Shown one piece after another: positions 26,266 to 34,051 of a stretch of DNA of 35,839 bases (its first letter is position 1; each line of letters starts with the position of its first letter). The DNA is taken from positions 1 through 35,839 of the forward strand of contig CAZSDU010000028.1 of the NCBI GenBank assembly GCA_964605775.1, written 5' to 3'. Position numbers and translations under genes: made by a program. Origin of the DNA: CAZSDU01 sp964605775 (GTDB taxonomy: Bacteria; Bacteroidota; Bacteroidia; Bacteroidales; FEN-979). Below the pieces are notes generated by a model. It did no database searches, was not told the origin of the DNA, and saw nothing but the letters and a program-made list of their open reading frames with translations.

Positions 26266-27996
26266 ATGAATTCTGGGTTCTTTCTGACTTGGATTGATTA
26301 TACCATCATGATTGTTTATTTCGTTTTTGTGCTTGGTATCGGTTGGGCCTTGAAACGGTATATGAAAACCGCCAATGCCTTTTTGGAAGCAGGACGTGCG
26401 ATGCCTGCCTGGGTGGCTGGACTGGCTTTTATTTCCACAAACCTCGGCGCTTTAGAGGTGATGGGTATGACAGGATCAGGGGCTAAATACGGTATGCTTA
26501 CCGCACATTTCTACTGGGTTGGGGCCATCCCGGCCATGGTTTTTCTGGCTCTCTTTATGATGCCCTTTTACTACGGATCAAAAGCCAGATCCGTGCCAGA
26601 ATACCTTAAACTGAGGTTCGATGAAAAAACCAGGGGGTTGAATGCCATTCTGTTTGCCCTGATGACAATCCTCGCCTCCGGAATTTCCATGTACGCCCTT
26701 GCCATTCTCCTGGAAAGAGTTCTTGGGTGGAATTTCCATCTTAGCCTGATTTTATCTGCCGCCATTGTATTGGGATACACTTACCTGGGAGGACTATCCT
26801 CCGCCATCTATAATGAAGTATTACAATTTTTTATCATTGTCATCGGTCTATTGCCGGTCGTGATCCTGTCGCTATCTGATCTTGGAGGCTGGACAGGGAT
26901 GAAAGAGCAGCTCTCACCCATAGTCGCGGAAAAAGGTTTTGCCCCTGATACCTGGACCACTACCTGGAAATATACTGCCAGGGCAGCGACCAATCCCCTG
27001 GGAGTGGAATGGTATGGCATCTTTGCAGGTCTTGGGTTTGTTCTTTCCTTTGGATACTGGTGTACGAATTTTCTGATCGTACAACGCGCAATGTCAGCCG
27101 AATCACCGACCGCTGCCAGAAATACTCCCCTTATCGGAGCCCTTCCGAAAATGTTTATTCCTTTCCTGATCATCGTTCCGGGTATTGCCGCCCTTGTGCT
27201 CTTGAATAAACCCGGAAGCGGTTTTTCCTTACCGGAAATTTCTCCAGGACAATATAATTATGATTATACCATCATTGCCCTGTTGAAGCAATACCTTCCG
27301 GCTGGTGTGCTCGGACTGGGGATTACAGCGCTGTTGGCTTCATTCATGTCAGGTATGGCCGGAAATGTATCTGCGTTCAATACAGTCTGGACTTATGATA
27401 TATACCAGAGTTATATTCGTCCGGTCACTAATAAGAAAGAATCAGATGAGAAACATTATCTGCTGGTGGGCAGAATGGCAACGATTTTCGGGGTTGTGGT
27501 GAGCATAGCTGCAGCATATCTGGCAAGCCTTTTCGGAAATATTATGGATTTTCTGCAAACCATTTTTTCCATGATCAATGCCCCCTTGTTTGCTGTTATT
27601 TTTTTGGGAATGTTCTGGAAACGAACCACCGGACACGGCGCTTTTATCGGCTTGCTTTCGGGTTTTATCATCGCCCTGTTACATCATGGCCTAACGGCTC
27701 CGCAAGGAGCAGCCACACTCGTGAAAGGGGGATGGATAAGTCATCTGTACACCTATCCGGTCGAAATGGCACAGAATTTCTGGACAGCCATCTTTGCCTT
27801 TACTTCTGCCACCGTTTTTACCATCGTCATCTCCTGCTCAACAAAACAATTGAAATCAGATGGAGATCTTAAAGGCCTTGTCTATTCACTCACACCGAAA
27901 TACAAGGAAGGAAATGTGGCCTGGTACTATCGTTCTTCCACTCTTGCCGCAATGGTAATGACCATAGCCATCATTTTATCAATAATGTTCTGGTGA
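26266..27996 (+). CDS. Sodium:solute symporter (SSS/SGLT family)
   Basis: This 576-residue inner-membrane symporter has about 13-14 hydrophobic segments. The ATG at 26266 is chosen over a TTG two codons earlier. Family features are YFVFVLGIGWALKRYMKT in the first helix, FLEAGRAMPAWVAGLAFISTNLG around the substrate/sodium site (about 40-62), a conserved YTYLGGLSSAIYNEVLQFF (about 168-186) and LLASFMSGMAGNVSAFNT with the sodium-site serines. The sequence is closest in feel to SGLT-type sugar carriers, so import of a hexose or inositol is likely, but substrate residues were not checked. It has its own promoter box, and a small membrane protein follows 76 bases later. Confidence 0.9.
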   Translation: MNSGFFLTWIDYTIMIVYFVFVLGIGWALKRYMKTANAFLEAGRAMPAWVAGLAFISTNLGALEVMGMTGSGAKYGMLTAHFYWVGAIPAMVFLALFMMPFYYGSKARSVPEYLKLRFDEKTRGLNAILFALMTILASGISMYALAILLERVLGWNFHLSLILSAAIVLGYTYLGGLSSAIYNEVLQFFIIVIGLLPVVILSLSDLGGWTGMKEQLSPIVAEKGFAPDTWTTTWKYTARAATNPLGVEWYGIFAGLGFVLSFGYWCTNFLIVQRAMSAESPTAARNTPLIGALPKMFIPFLIIVPGIAALVLLNKPGSGFSLPEISPGQYNYDYTIIALLKQYLPAGVLGLGITALLASFMSGMAGNVSAFNTVWTYDIYQSYIRPVTNKKESDEKHYLLVGRMATIFGVVVSIAAAYLASLFGNIMDFLQTIFSMINAPLFAVIFLGMFWKRTTGHGAFIGLLSGFIIALLHHGLTAPQGAATLVKGGWISHLYTYPVEMAQNFWTAIFAFTSATVFTIVISCSTKQLKSDGDLKGLVYSLTPKYKEGNVAWYYRSSTLAAMVMTIAIILSIMFW

Positions 27997-28072
27997 AAAA
28001 CAGTTATCCTATAACTTTGTTACCTTAGTACCTTATTACCATTTTTATGGAACATCATAACATCAAATTAAA

Positions 28073-28336
28073 ATGGGCATTGACATCAAGTTTCCAATTG
28101 GATTAATGTTCTCAATTATGGGACTCCTACTTGCTTTTTTCGGTGTTTTTACCAATGCCGATCAGGATCTCTATGATCGTTCCTTAGGCATCAATGTGAA
28201 CCTTTGGTCGGGTATCGGAATGCTGGTCTTTGGCCTGATCATGCTGTTACTTGCATTTTTTACACGAAAGAAAAAAGATACAGGATATGAAATCAATCCA
28301 AAGGGCGTTTTTAAAGACACAGATCGGTTATCTTGA
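28073..28336 (+). CDS. Small membrane protein, function unknown
   Basis: This 87-residue protein has two transmembrane segments (about 9-27 and 44-63) joined by a loop FTNADQDLYDRSLGINVN, and a basic-acidic cytoplasmic tail from RKKKDT on. Small proteins of this shape follow SSS symporters in Bacteroidota genomes as I recall, which suggests an accessory subunit; no motif proves it. Its last 50 bases overlap the start of the alkyltransferase gene in another frame. Confidence 0.65.
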   Translation: MGIDIKFPIGLMFSIMGLLLAFFGVFTNADQDLYDRSLGINVNLWSGIGMLVFGLIMLLLAFFTRKKKDTGYEINPKGVFKDTDRLS

Positions 28337-28778
28337 AGTAATTGCTTCAGAAAAGGGGATTAAGGGTTTATCCTTCGTTAATTTCCGGGTCAGGATAACA
28401 AGGGTGCCTCATGCACTCCGGGATTGTATCGATCAGTTGGAAGAATATTTTCAGGGGACAAGGCAATCTTTTTCTCTGCCCCTGGACCTGGTTGGTACTC
28501 CTTTCCAGGAGAAAGTCTGGTTGGAAACCCTTAAAATCTCATATGGAGAAACCGTATCCTACATAGAACTGGCAAAAAAGATGGGAAACCCCAAAGCACT
28601 CCGGGCTGTTGGCGGGGCCAACGGAAGTAACCCGATCTCCATTATCGTTCCCTGTCATAGGGTGATCGGACAAGATGGTAAACTCCTGGGTTATGCCGGT
28701 GGTTTGTGGCGCAAGAAATGGTTGCTTGAGCATGAGCATGCCTTTGCTCAACGTGATCTTTTTTATGGGAAGTACTGA
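28287..28778 (+). CDS. ogt: Methylated-DNA-protein cysteine S-methyltransferase
   Basis: This 163-residue suicide repair protein moves alkyl groups from O6-alkylguanine to its own cysteine. The active site is VPCHRVIG (Cys123), and the DNA-reading helix region is SYIELAKKMGNPKALRAVGGANGSNP (about 91-116). The start at 28287 is chosen because the typical opening (FLKTQIGYLEVIASEKGI) follows within ten residues. An upstream ATG at 28251 would only lengthen the overlap with the small membrane protein. No Ada-type regulatory domain is present. It ends about 190 bases before arsR1 and faces the same way, but a promoter and operator separate them. Confidence 0.92.
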   Translation: MKSIQRAFLKTQIGYLEVIASEKGIKGLSFVNFRVRITRVPHALRDCIDQLEEYFQGTRQSFSLPLDLVGTPFQEKVWLETLKISYGETVSYIELAKKMGNPKALRAVGGANGSNPISIIVPCHRVIGQDGKLLGYAGGLWRKKWLLEHEHAFAQRDLFYGKY

Positions 28779-28918
28779 TACTCATTCGAGCTTGGCATTT
28801 TAAACATATTGTACCGTCAGGTCACAAACAAACGGGTTTCATTGATCCCAGCCCAAAAGGAGCAAAATACCAGCCGGATTATCTGGACACTTTATAAATT
28901 TCGAAAATATGGATCAAA
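28779..28918 (+). other. Intergenic stretch with a short coding-like frame, unassigned
   Basis: Between the alkyltransferase and the arsR1 promoter, one plus-strand frame reads HKQTGFIDPSPKGAKYQPDYL and stops with TAA at 28895-28897. It has no ATG of its own, and I do not recognise it. It may be the tail of a lost gene or chance. Confidence 0.25.
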
Positions 28919-28933
28919 GTGTTGCAATTTTTG

Positions 28934-28941
28934 TATTTTTG
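28934..28941 (+). promoter_or_regulatory. -7 box of the arsR1 unit
   Basis: TATTTTTG is a perfect TAnnTTTG, 28 bases before the preferred arsR1 start at 28970 and directly abutting the inverted repeat at 28942-28959. Confidence 0.65.
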
Positions 28942-28959
28942 TTTCGTTATTCTACGAAA
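28942..28959. promoter_or_regulatory. Probable ArsR1 operator
   Basis: TTTCGT and ACGAAA form perfect 6-base arms around TATTCT, with looser symmetry outside (TTTTG and CAAAA). It begins at the base after the -7 box, so a bound dimer would cover the transcription start, as expected for ArsR-family self-repression. Confidence 0.6.
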
Positions 28960-28969
28960 TACAAAACAT

Positions 28970-29278
28970 ATGATCACAGAAAAGAAATATTATACTGAAG
29001 CCCAGGAGAAAATGTCTCGTTATGCGAAAGCCATGGCACATCCGGCAAGGGTCTATATCCTCGATTTCCTTGCCGATAACATTGATAAGTGCTGTTACAG
29101 CGGCGACATGGCCGAAGATATCCCTATTGCCCGATCAACCCTTTCGGAACATCTGAAGGCATTGAAGGAGGCTGGCCTTATCCAGGGCGAAATCAATCCT
29201 CCTTATATCAAATATTGTATCAATAAAACCAATTGGGAAGAAGCAAGGGAGATGTTTGAGGTTTTTTTTAGAAAATAG
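28970..29278 (+). CDS. arsR: ArsR-family winged-helix repressor (arsR1)
   Basis: This 102-residue regulator starts at the ATG at 28970. A longer frame from 28919 would begin upstream of the -7 box and is rejected. The core is AMAHPARVYILDFLAD followed by the recognition helix ARSTLSEHLKALKEAGLI and a wing ending YIKYCIN. Cysteines Cys41-Cys42 sit at the end of the helix that carries the arsenic-binding ELCVCDL motif in classical ArsR, and Cys83 lies in the wing strand. A three-thiol As(III) or other soft-metal site is therefore possible, but the motif is not the classical one. It heads an operon with the thioredoxin-like, ArsF-like, ArsG-like and ArsP-like genes and has an inverted repeat at its own promoter. 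Confidence 0.88.
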   Translation: MITEKKYYTEAQEKMSRYAKAMAHPARVYILDFLADNIDKCCYSGDMAEDIPIARSTLSEHLKALKEAGLIQGEINPPYIKYCINKTNWEEAREMFEVFFRK

Positions 29279-29281
29279 GAT

Positions 29282-29309
29282 GATTTGAAAATTTGAAAAT
29301 TTAAAGATT
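29282..29309 (+). repeat. Dispersed GATTTGAAAATTTGAA-type repeat, copy 1
   Basis: This copy fills most of the 40-base gap between arsR1 and the arsE-like gene. The unit is GATTTGAAAATTTGAAAATT, found again near 30871, 34103, 34429 and 35761. Confidence 0.7.
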
Positions 29310-29318
29310 AAATAACAT

Positions 29319-29552
29319 ATGGAAATAAAGATATTAGGTCCGGGCTGTGCGAAATGCAAGACACTGGATAAACTCACCCATGAAGTGGTTGAAAATAACA
29401 ACATTAATGCCACCATTACAAAAGTAGAAGACATCATGGAAATCATGAAGTACGGGGTCATGTCAACCCCTGCGCTGGTGGTTGATGGCAAAGTCATCGT
29501 TAAGGGGCGTGTCCCTTCAGCAGAGGAAATCAAACAACTATTAACCAAATAA
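29319..29552 (+). CDS. arsE: Small thioredoxin-like protein, ArsE-type
   Basis: This 77-residue cytoplasmic thioredoxin-fold protein has the redox pair GPGCAKCKTL (Cys10, Cys13) and a cis-proline loop STPALVVDG (about 49-57). It belongs with the small redox-active disulfide proteins of the MTH895/TM0979 type. Its place directly before ArsF-like and ArsG-like genes matches the arsEFG arrangement described in Bacteroides, where ArsE and ArsF are reported to reduce trivalent nitroaromatic arsenicals. That name rests mainly on order and resemblance. It could equally supply electrons to the CcdA-like ArsG from the cytoplasm. The gap to arsF is 10 bases. Confidence 0.75.
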   Translation: MEIKILGPGCAKCKTLDKLTHEVVENNNINATITKVEDIMEIMKYGVMSTPALVVDGKVIVKGRVPSAEEIKQLLTK

Positions 29553-29562
29553 AACGATTAAA

Positions 29563-29994
29563 ATGAGAAGAATTATCATTTTTTTTATGGCATTGGCCGT
29601 AACAACCGGCATTTATGCATGCACAGGTGGCTCATCCAACAATCCAAACGGAGCAGCAACTATGGCTCCGGATAAAAAAGTTGAGGTTTTCTATTTTCAC
29701 TTTACCCGTCGGTGCATGACTTGCAACAACGTGGAAAAAGTGTCCAAGGAGGCTGTTGAAAAACAGTTTGCAGCACAGGTGAAAAGGGGTGAGATAACAT
29801 TTTTAAGTGTCAACCTTGACGAAAAAGATGGTCAAGCGATAGGTGCAAAGCATAAAGTCGAAGGACAATCATTGATCATCATTTCCGGTGATAAACGTGT
29901 TGACCTTACCGATAAGGGATTTATGTACGCCAACAACAGCCCGGAGAAACTGAAAGCGGAGATAAAGAAAGTGGTGGAAAGTATGATAAAATAA
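29563..29994 (+). CDS. arsF: Thioredoxin-like lipoprotein, ArsF family
   Basis: This 143-residue protein has a lipoprotein signal with lipobox IYAC (Cys20) and a Gly/Asn/Ser-rich linker (21-35). A thioredoxin-like domain follows, beginning KVEVFYFHFTRRCMTCNNVEKV, with the redox pair Cys51/Cys54. The pattern FHxTxRCxTC is that of the ArsF family, described as a subunit of a nitroaromatic-arsenical reductase. The lipobox puts it outside the inner membrane, so electrons must reach it across the membrane; the adjacent CcdA-like ArsG is the obvious route. I infer a periplasmic redox partner. It is followed by a 173-base gap that may hold a 35-codon reading frame. Confidence 0.8.
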   Translation: MRRIIIFFMALAVTTGIYACTGGSSNNPNGAATMAPDKKVEVFYFHFTRRCMTCNNVEKVSKEAVEKQFAAQVKRGEITFLSVNLDEKDGQAIGAKHKVEGQSLIIISGDKRVDLTDKGFMYANNSPEKLKAEIKKVVESMIK

Positions 29995-30028
29995 CGTGAA
30001 GATATGGAGATGTGAAAATGATTTAAGC

Positions 30029-30136
30029 ATGAGGAAGGATAAGGAATATTTAACCGTAAAGCGGTCTCTTGAATTTCCATCAGAGATAATTTCATTGATA
30101 GAATTGCTTGAACAGCAAATAATCAACCCCACTTAA
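30029..30136 (+). CDS. Possible 35-residue small protein between arsF and arsG
   Basis: ATG at 30029 opens a 35-codon frame reading MRKDKEYLTVKRSLEFPSEI then SLIELLEQQIINPT, ending in TAA. The second half is a plausible amphipathic helix. No ribosome-binding site stands out and no family is recognised. It lies inside the ars operon on the coding strand; chance or a gene remnant are equally possible. Confidence 0.3.
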   Translation: MRKDKEYLTVKRSLEFPSEIISLIELLEQQIINPT

Positions 30137-30167
30137 TCTCATTAACCAATCATTAAATCTTCCAATT

Positions 30168-30866
30168 ATGCAATGGTTACAAACCATATTAGAAAATTCC
30201 CAATATGCAGCGCTTACAGCATTTATCCTGGGCTTGATGACGGCCATCAGCCCTTGTCCCCTGGCAACCAATATTTCCGCAATCGGATTCATCAGCAGGG
30301 ATATTGAAAACCGCCGAAGGGTGTTTATCAAAGGATTGGTTTACACCCTGGGACGTGCAGTTTCCTATACAGGTTTGGGGTTTGTTTTGTTTTTTGGTGC
30401 AAGTAAAATGCATGTTACAATGCTTTTTCAGGGATGGGGTGAGAAACTCCTTGGGCCATTGCTGATCATCATCGGACTGTTGATGCTCGATTTCATCAAG
30501 ATAAAATTTCCCGGTTTTTCAGGACTGACAGAAAAAATAGGAGAACACAGCAAACGCAGCTATTGGGGAACATTGATGTTAGGAATGGTCTTTGCAATGG
30601 CATTCTGCCCTTACAGCGGCGTGCTCTACTTTGCCATGCTCATGCCCATGACGATAACCAGTGTCAGTGGACTGTATTTGCCAGTTGTCTTTGCCATTGC
30701 AACCGGACTGCCTGTGATCATTTTTGCATGGTTGCTTGCCTATGCAGTAGGGAATGTGGGGAAACTATACAACCAGATTAAAACCTTCGAACTCTGGTTT
30801 CGTAGAGTTGTGGCTGTTTTATTCATCCTGGTGGGGATGTATTATATCCTGATTTTTCTGATCTAA
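30168..30866 (+). CDS. arsG: CcdA/DsbD-like membrane protein, ArsG-family
   Basis: This 232-residue protein has six transmembrane segments and the CcdA/DsbD cysteine pair: TAISPCPLATNIS (Cys30) and AMAFCPYSGVLYF (Cys147), each in the first helix of a three-helix half. Such proteins carry electrons from cytoplasmic thioredoxin to periplasmic acceptors. The ArsG subfamily is annotated as an efflux permease for aminobenzyl- or aromatic arsenicals on the basis of work in Bacteroides. Both views fit this operon: ArsE-like thioredoxin inside, ArsF lipoprotein outside. It lies between two copies of the dispersed repeat, 71 bases before the ArsP-like permease gene. Confidence 0.8.
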   Translation: MQWLQTILENSQYAALTAFILGLMTAISPCPLATNISAIGFISRDIENRRRVFIKGLVYTLGRAVSYTGLGFVLFFGASKMHVTMLFQGWGEKLLGPLLIIIGLLMLDFIKIKFPGFSGLTEKIGEHSKRSYWGTLMLGMVFAMAFCPYSGVLYFAMLMPMTITSVSGLYLPVVFAIATGLPVIIFAWLLAYAVGNVGKLYNQIKTFELWFRRVVAVLFILVGMYYILIFLI

Positions 30867-30870
30867 ATAT

Positions 30871-30905
30871 GTGAGAATTTGAAGATTTGAAAATCTGAAG
30901 ATGTG
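30871..30905 (+). repeat. Dispersed TTTGAA-type repeat, copy 2
   Basis: The reading AATTTGAAGATTTGAAAATC lies in the gap between arsG and the permease gene, a diverged copy of the unit at 29282. A weaker match (GAAGATATGGAGATGTGAAAATG) is at 29999-30020. Confidence 0.6.
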
Positions 30906-30937
30906 GGCCTGTAAATATTTGATAATATCTTGCAATT

Positions 30938-32257
30938 ATGGAATTTAAGAAAGATATAAAAATTCTGGGATGGTTGTTGATGGGATTCCTGGCGGTGTTT
31001 TATTTACCGTTGGGAAATCAGGTATTCAACACAGCTATTGATGCTACCCTGGACCTTTCCCAATGGTATGCCCGGGAACATGTGGTGCTTTGCCTGCTGC
31101 CTGCTTTTTTGATTGCCGGGGTGATCTCAGTGTTTATCAGTCAGGCCTCCGTGATCAAATACTTCGGAGCTAAAGCAAAAAAATGGGTAGCCTATACCGT
31201 GGCAGCGGTCTCAGGAACCATCCTGGCTGTCTGTTCCTGCACGATTTTACCACTGTTCTCAAGCATCCACAAACGGGGGGCTGGACTTGGTCCTGCTATC
31301 GCGTTCCTCTATTCCGGTCCCGCCATCAACATCCTGGCGATCATACTTACCGCACGGATCCTTGGATTTGAACTGGGCATAGCCCGGGTTATCGGAGCAG
31401 TCTCTTTCAGCGTGATCATTGGATTGGTTATGGCATTTATTTACCGCAAAGAGGAGAAAGCGAAGTTCGAAGATCAAATGAATATCCCGGATGTTCCTGA
31501 AACCCGTCCGCTTTGGCAAACTTCCTCCTTCTTTTTCACACTGGTACTGATCCTGGTATTTGCCAACTGGGGAAAACCTGAAGTGGGAGAGACCACCGGG
31601 CTATGGTACCAGATATGGCACCTCAAATGGTACATCACCGGGGCTTTCGGACTGATTCTGGGAATTATCATGGTGACGGTATTGAAGCTGAAAAGCTGGC
31701 AGGTTGCCATGGCTGTTGCTGCTACAGGATTAACAGCCCTGCTCTTTCACAACCCGATGATCTCCATGGTAACCGGGATCGCAGCCGTAAGCATCATCAG
31801 TTTGTTTGACAAGATCCCGGAAAGTGAAAACCGCGAATGGATCCTTTCAAGCTGGGGATTTACCAAACAGATCGTTCCCCTGCTTGCCATCGGGGTTGTG
31901 ATCGCCGGATTCCTCCTGGGATCGACCCACGATGATGTGAGCATCCCCGGAGTGATTCCCAACACCTGGGTGGCCTGGCTGGTAGGAGGTAACTCCGTTT
32001 GGGCAAACCTATCTGCTTCCGTTATTGGGGCGTTCATGTACTTTGCCACACTCACCGAAGTGCCTATCCTGCAGGGACTTATTGCTTCAGGGATGGGGAA
32101 AGGCCCGGCATTGGCGTTGTTGCTGGCCGGACCATCATTATCACTGCCCAATATGCTGGTGATCAGGGGGGTGATTGGCACGCAAAAAACATTGGTTTAT
32201 GTAGTGACGGTGATTGTTCTATCGACGGTTGCCGGGTTGATTTTTGGAATGGTATAA
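30938..32257 (+). CDS. ArsP-type permease (DUF318 family)
   Basis: This 439-residue membrane protein has about ten or more segments in two homologous halves. The first half holds GTILAVCSCTILPLFSSIHKRGAGLGPA (about 93-120) with Cys99 and Cys101, and YSGPAINILAI; the second half repeats the pattern with EVPILQGLIASGMGKGPALALLLAGPSLSLPNM. This is the ArsP_1 family; ArsP of Campylobacter exports trivalent organoarsenicals such as methylarsenite and roxarsone(III). The protein is longer than that one (about 315 residues) and resembles the longer relatives sometimes annotated as Cu/Zn exporters. The ars context favours organoarsenical efflux. It is the last intact gene of module 1. Confidence 0.78.
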   Translation: MEFKKDIKILGWLLMGFLAVFYLPLGNQVFNTAIDATLDLSQWYAREHVVLCLLPAFLIAGVISVFISQASVIKYFGAKAKKWVAYTVAAVSGTILAVCSCTILPLFSSIHKRGAGLGPAIAFLYSGPAINILAIILTARILGFELGIARVIGAVSFSVIIGLVMAFIYRKEEKAKFEDQMNIPDVPETRPLWQTSSFFFTLVLILVFANWGKPEVGETTGLWYQIWHLKWYITGAFGLILGIIMVTVLKLKSWQVAMAVAATGLTALLFHNPMISMVTGIAAVSIISLFDKIPESENREWILSSWGFTKQIVPLLAIGVVIAGFLLGSTHDDVSIPGVIPNTWVAWLVGGNSVWANLSASVIGAFMYFATLTEVPILQGLIASGMGKGPALALLLAGPSLSLPNMLVIRGVIGTQKTLVYVVTVIVLSTVAGLIFGMV

Positions 32258-32349
32258 GATTAACAAGCTAAAATTGCTCAACATGTGTTTATTAACCAGG
32301 CTGATAATGATCAATGGAAAATAAACCGTAATATATATTTCAATCGCGT

Positions 32350-32584
32350 ATGAAAAAGTCAATCGGTTTTATCGGCGGTGGCAGAGTGACCAGGATCATT
32401 CTGCAAGCCTTTCATCATGGAAACCCTGGAAAAAGCGATACAAACACTGTTTGCGTCTGGAATGACCTTCGATCAGGTCATCGATCTGATTCCGGTAAAG
32501 CCCATCGGGGAGCACAAGGCGCAGATCAGAGAGATATACAACACCAAACTGATTGGGTTATTTGAAAAAATTCAACCAAAATGA
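32350..32584 (+). pseudogene. Pyrroline-5-carboxylate-reductase-like gene, reduced to its two ends
   Basis: The first 22 codons read MKKSIGFIGGGRVTRIILQAF, a Rossmann nucleotide-binding start as in ProC-like proteins. From about 32415 the sense moves to the +1 frame: ETLEKAIQTLFASGMTFDQV, then IDLIPVKPIGEHKAQ and a terminal YNTKLIGLFEKIQPK, the usual tail of these proteins. The middle of roughly 190 residues is gone and the two ends are out of frame, so an internal deletion is the simplest reading. The family name rests on resemblance at both ends. The stop of the tail overlaps the start of the cytochrome fragment (ATGA), showing that the intact genes were coupled. Confidence 0.65.
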
Positions 32585-32925
32585 AAATATATCTTCTGTG
32601 CAGTTTGGTGCTGCTGGCTGTCTTTTTGGCTTTCATGGTGTCTATGCATCAGGAGAACCGTAGCCCTGGGAATGATCGTAACCTCATCACCAAAACAGGC
32701 GTTTGCCCTCCATTTTACCTCTATGCTGAAGACGGCAGTCTGATCGATCCTGTTCACAATATCAATGCCCAATTGCCCTATTCTCCGAAAAAAACCTGCG
32801 GGAAATGCCATGATTATGGTAAAATCACCAAAGGGTTTCATTTTCAGCAGGGGAAAGATGAAGTGGCTTCCGGAACCTATGCCGAACGCTACCAATGGGT
32901 ATCCACACCGGGAAACTATCGGTGA
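32581..32925 (+). pseudogene. Multihaem cytochrome c-like gene, truncated after its first haem motif
   Basis: These 114 residues begin with a hydrophobic signal/anchor segment (3-20). LYAEDGSLIDPVHNIN follows, then TCGKCHDYG, a CxxCH haem-binding site (Cys73, Cys76, His77), and ITKGFHFQQGKDE and RYQWVSTPGNY, which I associate with the opening of larger multihaem cytochromes. The frame then stops at once, exactly where the tail of the opposing receptor gene also ends. One haem motif, no further conserved text and the abrupt end indicate a 3' truncation. It would be a periplasmic electron carrier if intact; the fragment is probably non-functional. Confidence 0.65.
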
Positions 32926-33971
32926 AGTCCGGCAACTGTATCGGCTCCGGTAATCTGAGAGCCTTCCACTTGCTGGTCGTTCCTTAAAGTGGGAAAGGAC
33001 AATTTTGCATCCAGCGACAACACATCCCGTTTCCCTGGTCTATATCCGGCCGATAGCGACACCTGATGTGTCTCGCTGAAACGCCGGGTGTACATTGTCT
33101 GGTTCACCTTCTCCCCGGATGCCGGAAAAGTGCGGTTGAGTGAACTGCTGATCTCCTGGGGGTCATACCGGCCGGTATACCTGATACCAGCATCCCAAAC
33201 CGCGTTGGCATATGAAAATGCTGCTCCTCCATTGATCTTATTGGAAATCCCCCAGTTCATGTTGGCTGATCCGGAAATCCCGGAAGCTTTGCGCTGTTTG
33301 GTTACAATGTTGACGATGCCACCGGTTCCTTCGGCATCATAGGCAGCATCAGGACTGGTGATCAGTTCGATGTTGCTGACCTGGGAGGCCGGAATAGCAT
33401 CAAGTGCCGATAGGGTAGTGGGTCGGCCGTCAAGAAGCAACAGGATGTTTTTATTTCCCCTCAGGTAGATCTGGTCGTTATGATCGATGGTGACTGCCGG
33501 TTGACTCTTCAGCACATCCAGGATATTACCGGAAGCAGATCCCGCACTTTTGGCAACTTGGATGGTGGTTTTTTCGACGGTGGTCTCTTGCTGTCTGACC
33601 CTTCCCACTACCTGTACCTCGTTGAGTGAAACCGAAGAGAGACTAATCCTGATGGGATCCGGAAGATGGTATAATCGGTTCGGAAGCCGAACCGGTATAT
33701 AGGCATGGTTATACCCAACAAAACTGCAGCGGAGCAGGTAATTACCCGGTGTAGCTCCGGAAATCCGGAATTCCCCCTTTTCCGCGGTGATCGCACCGGT
33801 AATCAGCGCGGTGTCGGTAGTCCGGCATAAAGCCACACTGACATATTCAAGCGGTTGACTGGTCATGGAATCGATCACCATTCCTGAAAATATGACCGTC
33901 TCCGGTTTCTGTGAAAAGGCATCCGGAAGATAAAGACAGGAAATTAAACAAAGGAGAAAAAATAACTTCAT
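32916..33971 (-). pseudogene. TonB-type outer-membrane receptor gene, truncated in the barrel
   Basis: The start at 33971 gives a clear signal peptide (MKLFFLLCLISCLYLPDAFS); the 18 residues upstream in frame are rejected. A carboxypeptidase-regulatory-like domain follows (VIFSGMVIDSMTSQPLEYVSV), with GEFRISGATPGNYLL, then a plug-like domain (NILDVLKSQPAVTIDHNDQI, about 150-230) with GTGGIVNIVTK. Barrel strands begin near 235. The gene stops after about 351 residues, whereas such receptors are usually 750-900, so most of the barrel is missing. The end coincides with the end of the opposing cytochrome fragment. It was probably an outer-membrane transporter or surface protein of the OMP_b-brl family. 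Confidence 0.75.
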
Positions 33972-34051
33972 ATCAGATAGACACCTTAAGAGCGGAAAAC
34001 TTTCGTCCCAGAAAAAAAACAACAAATAAATGAAATTATTGTTAAATTTTA

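Noticed and set aside
32350..32565. A single 71-residue protein in the frame starting at 32350.
   Set aside because: After residue 22 the frame reads as non-family sequence while the +1 frame carries a recognisable protein tail, so it is a deletion remnant rather than a small gene.
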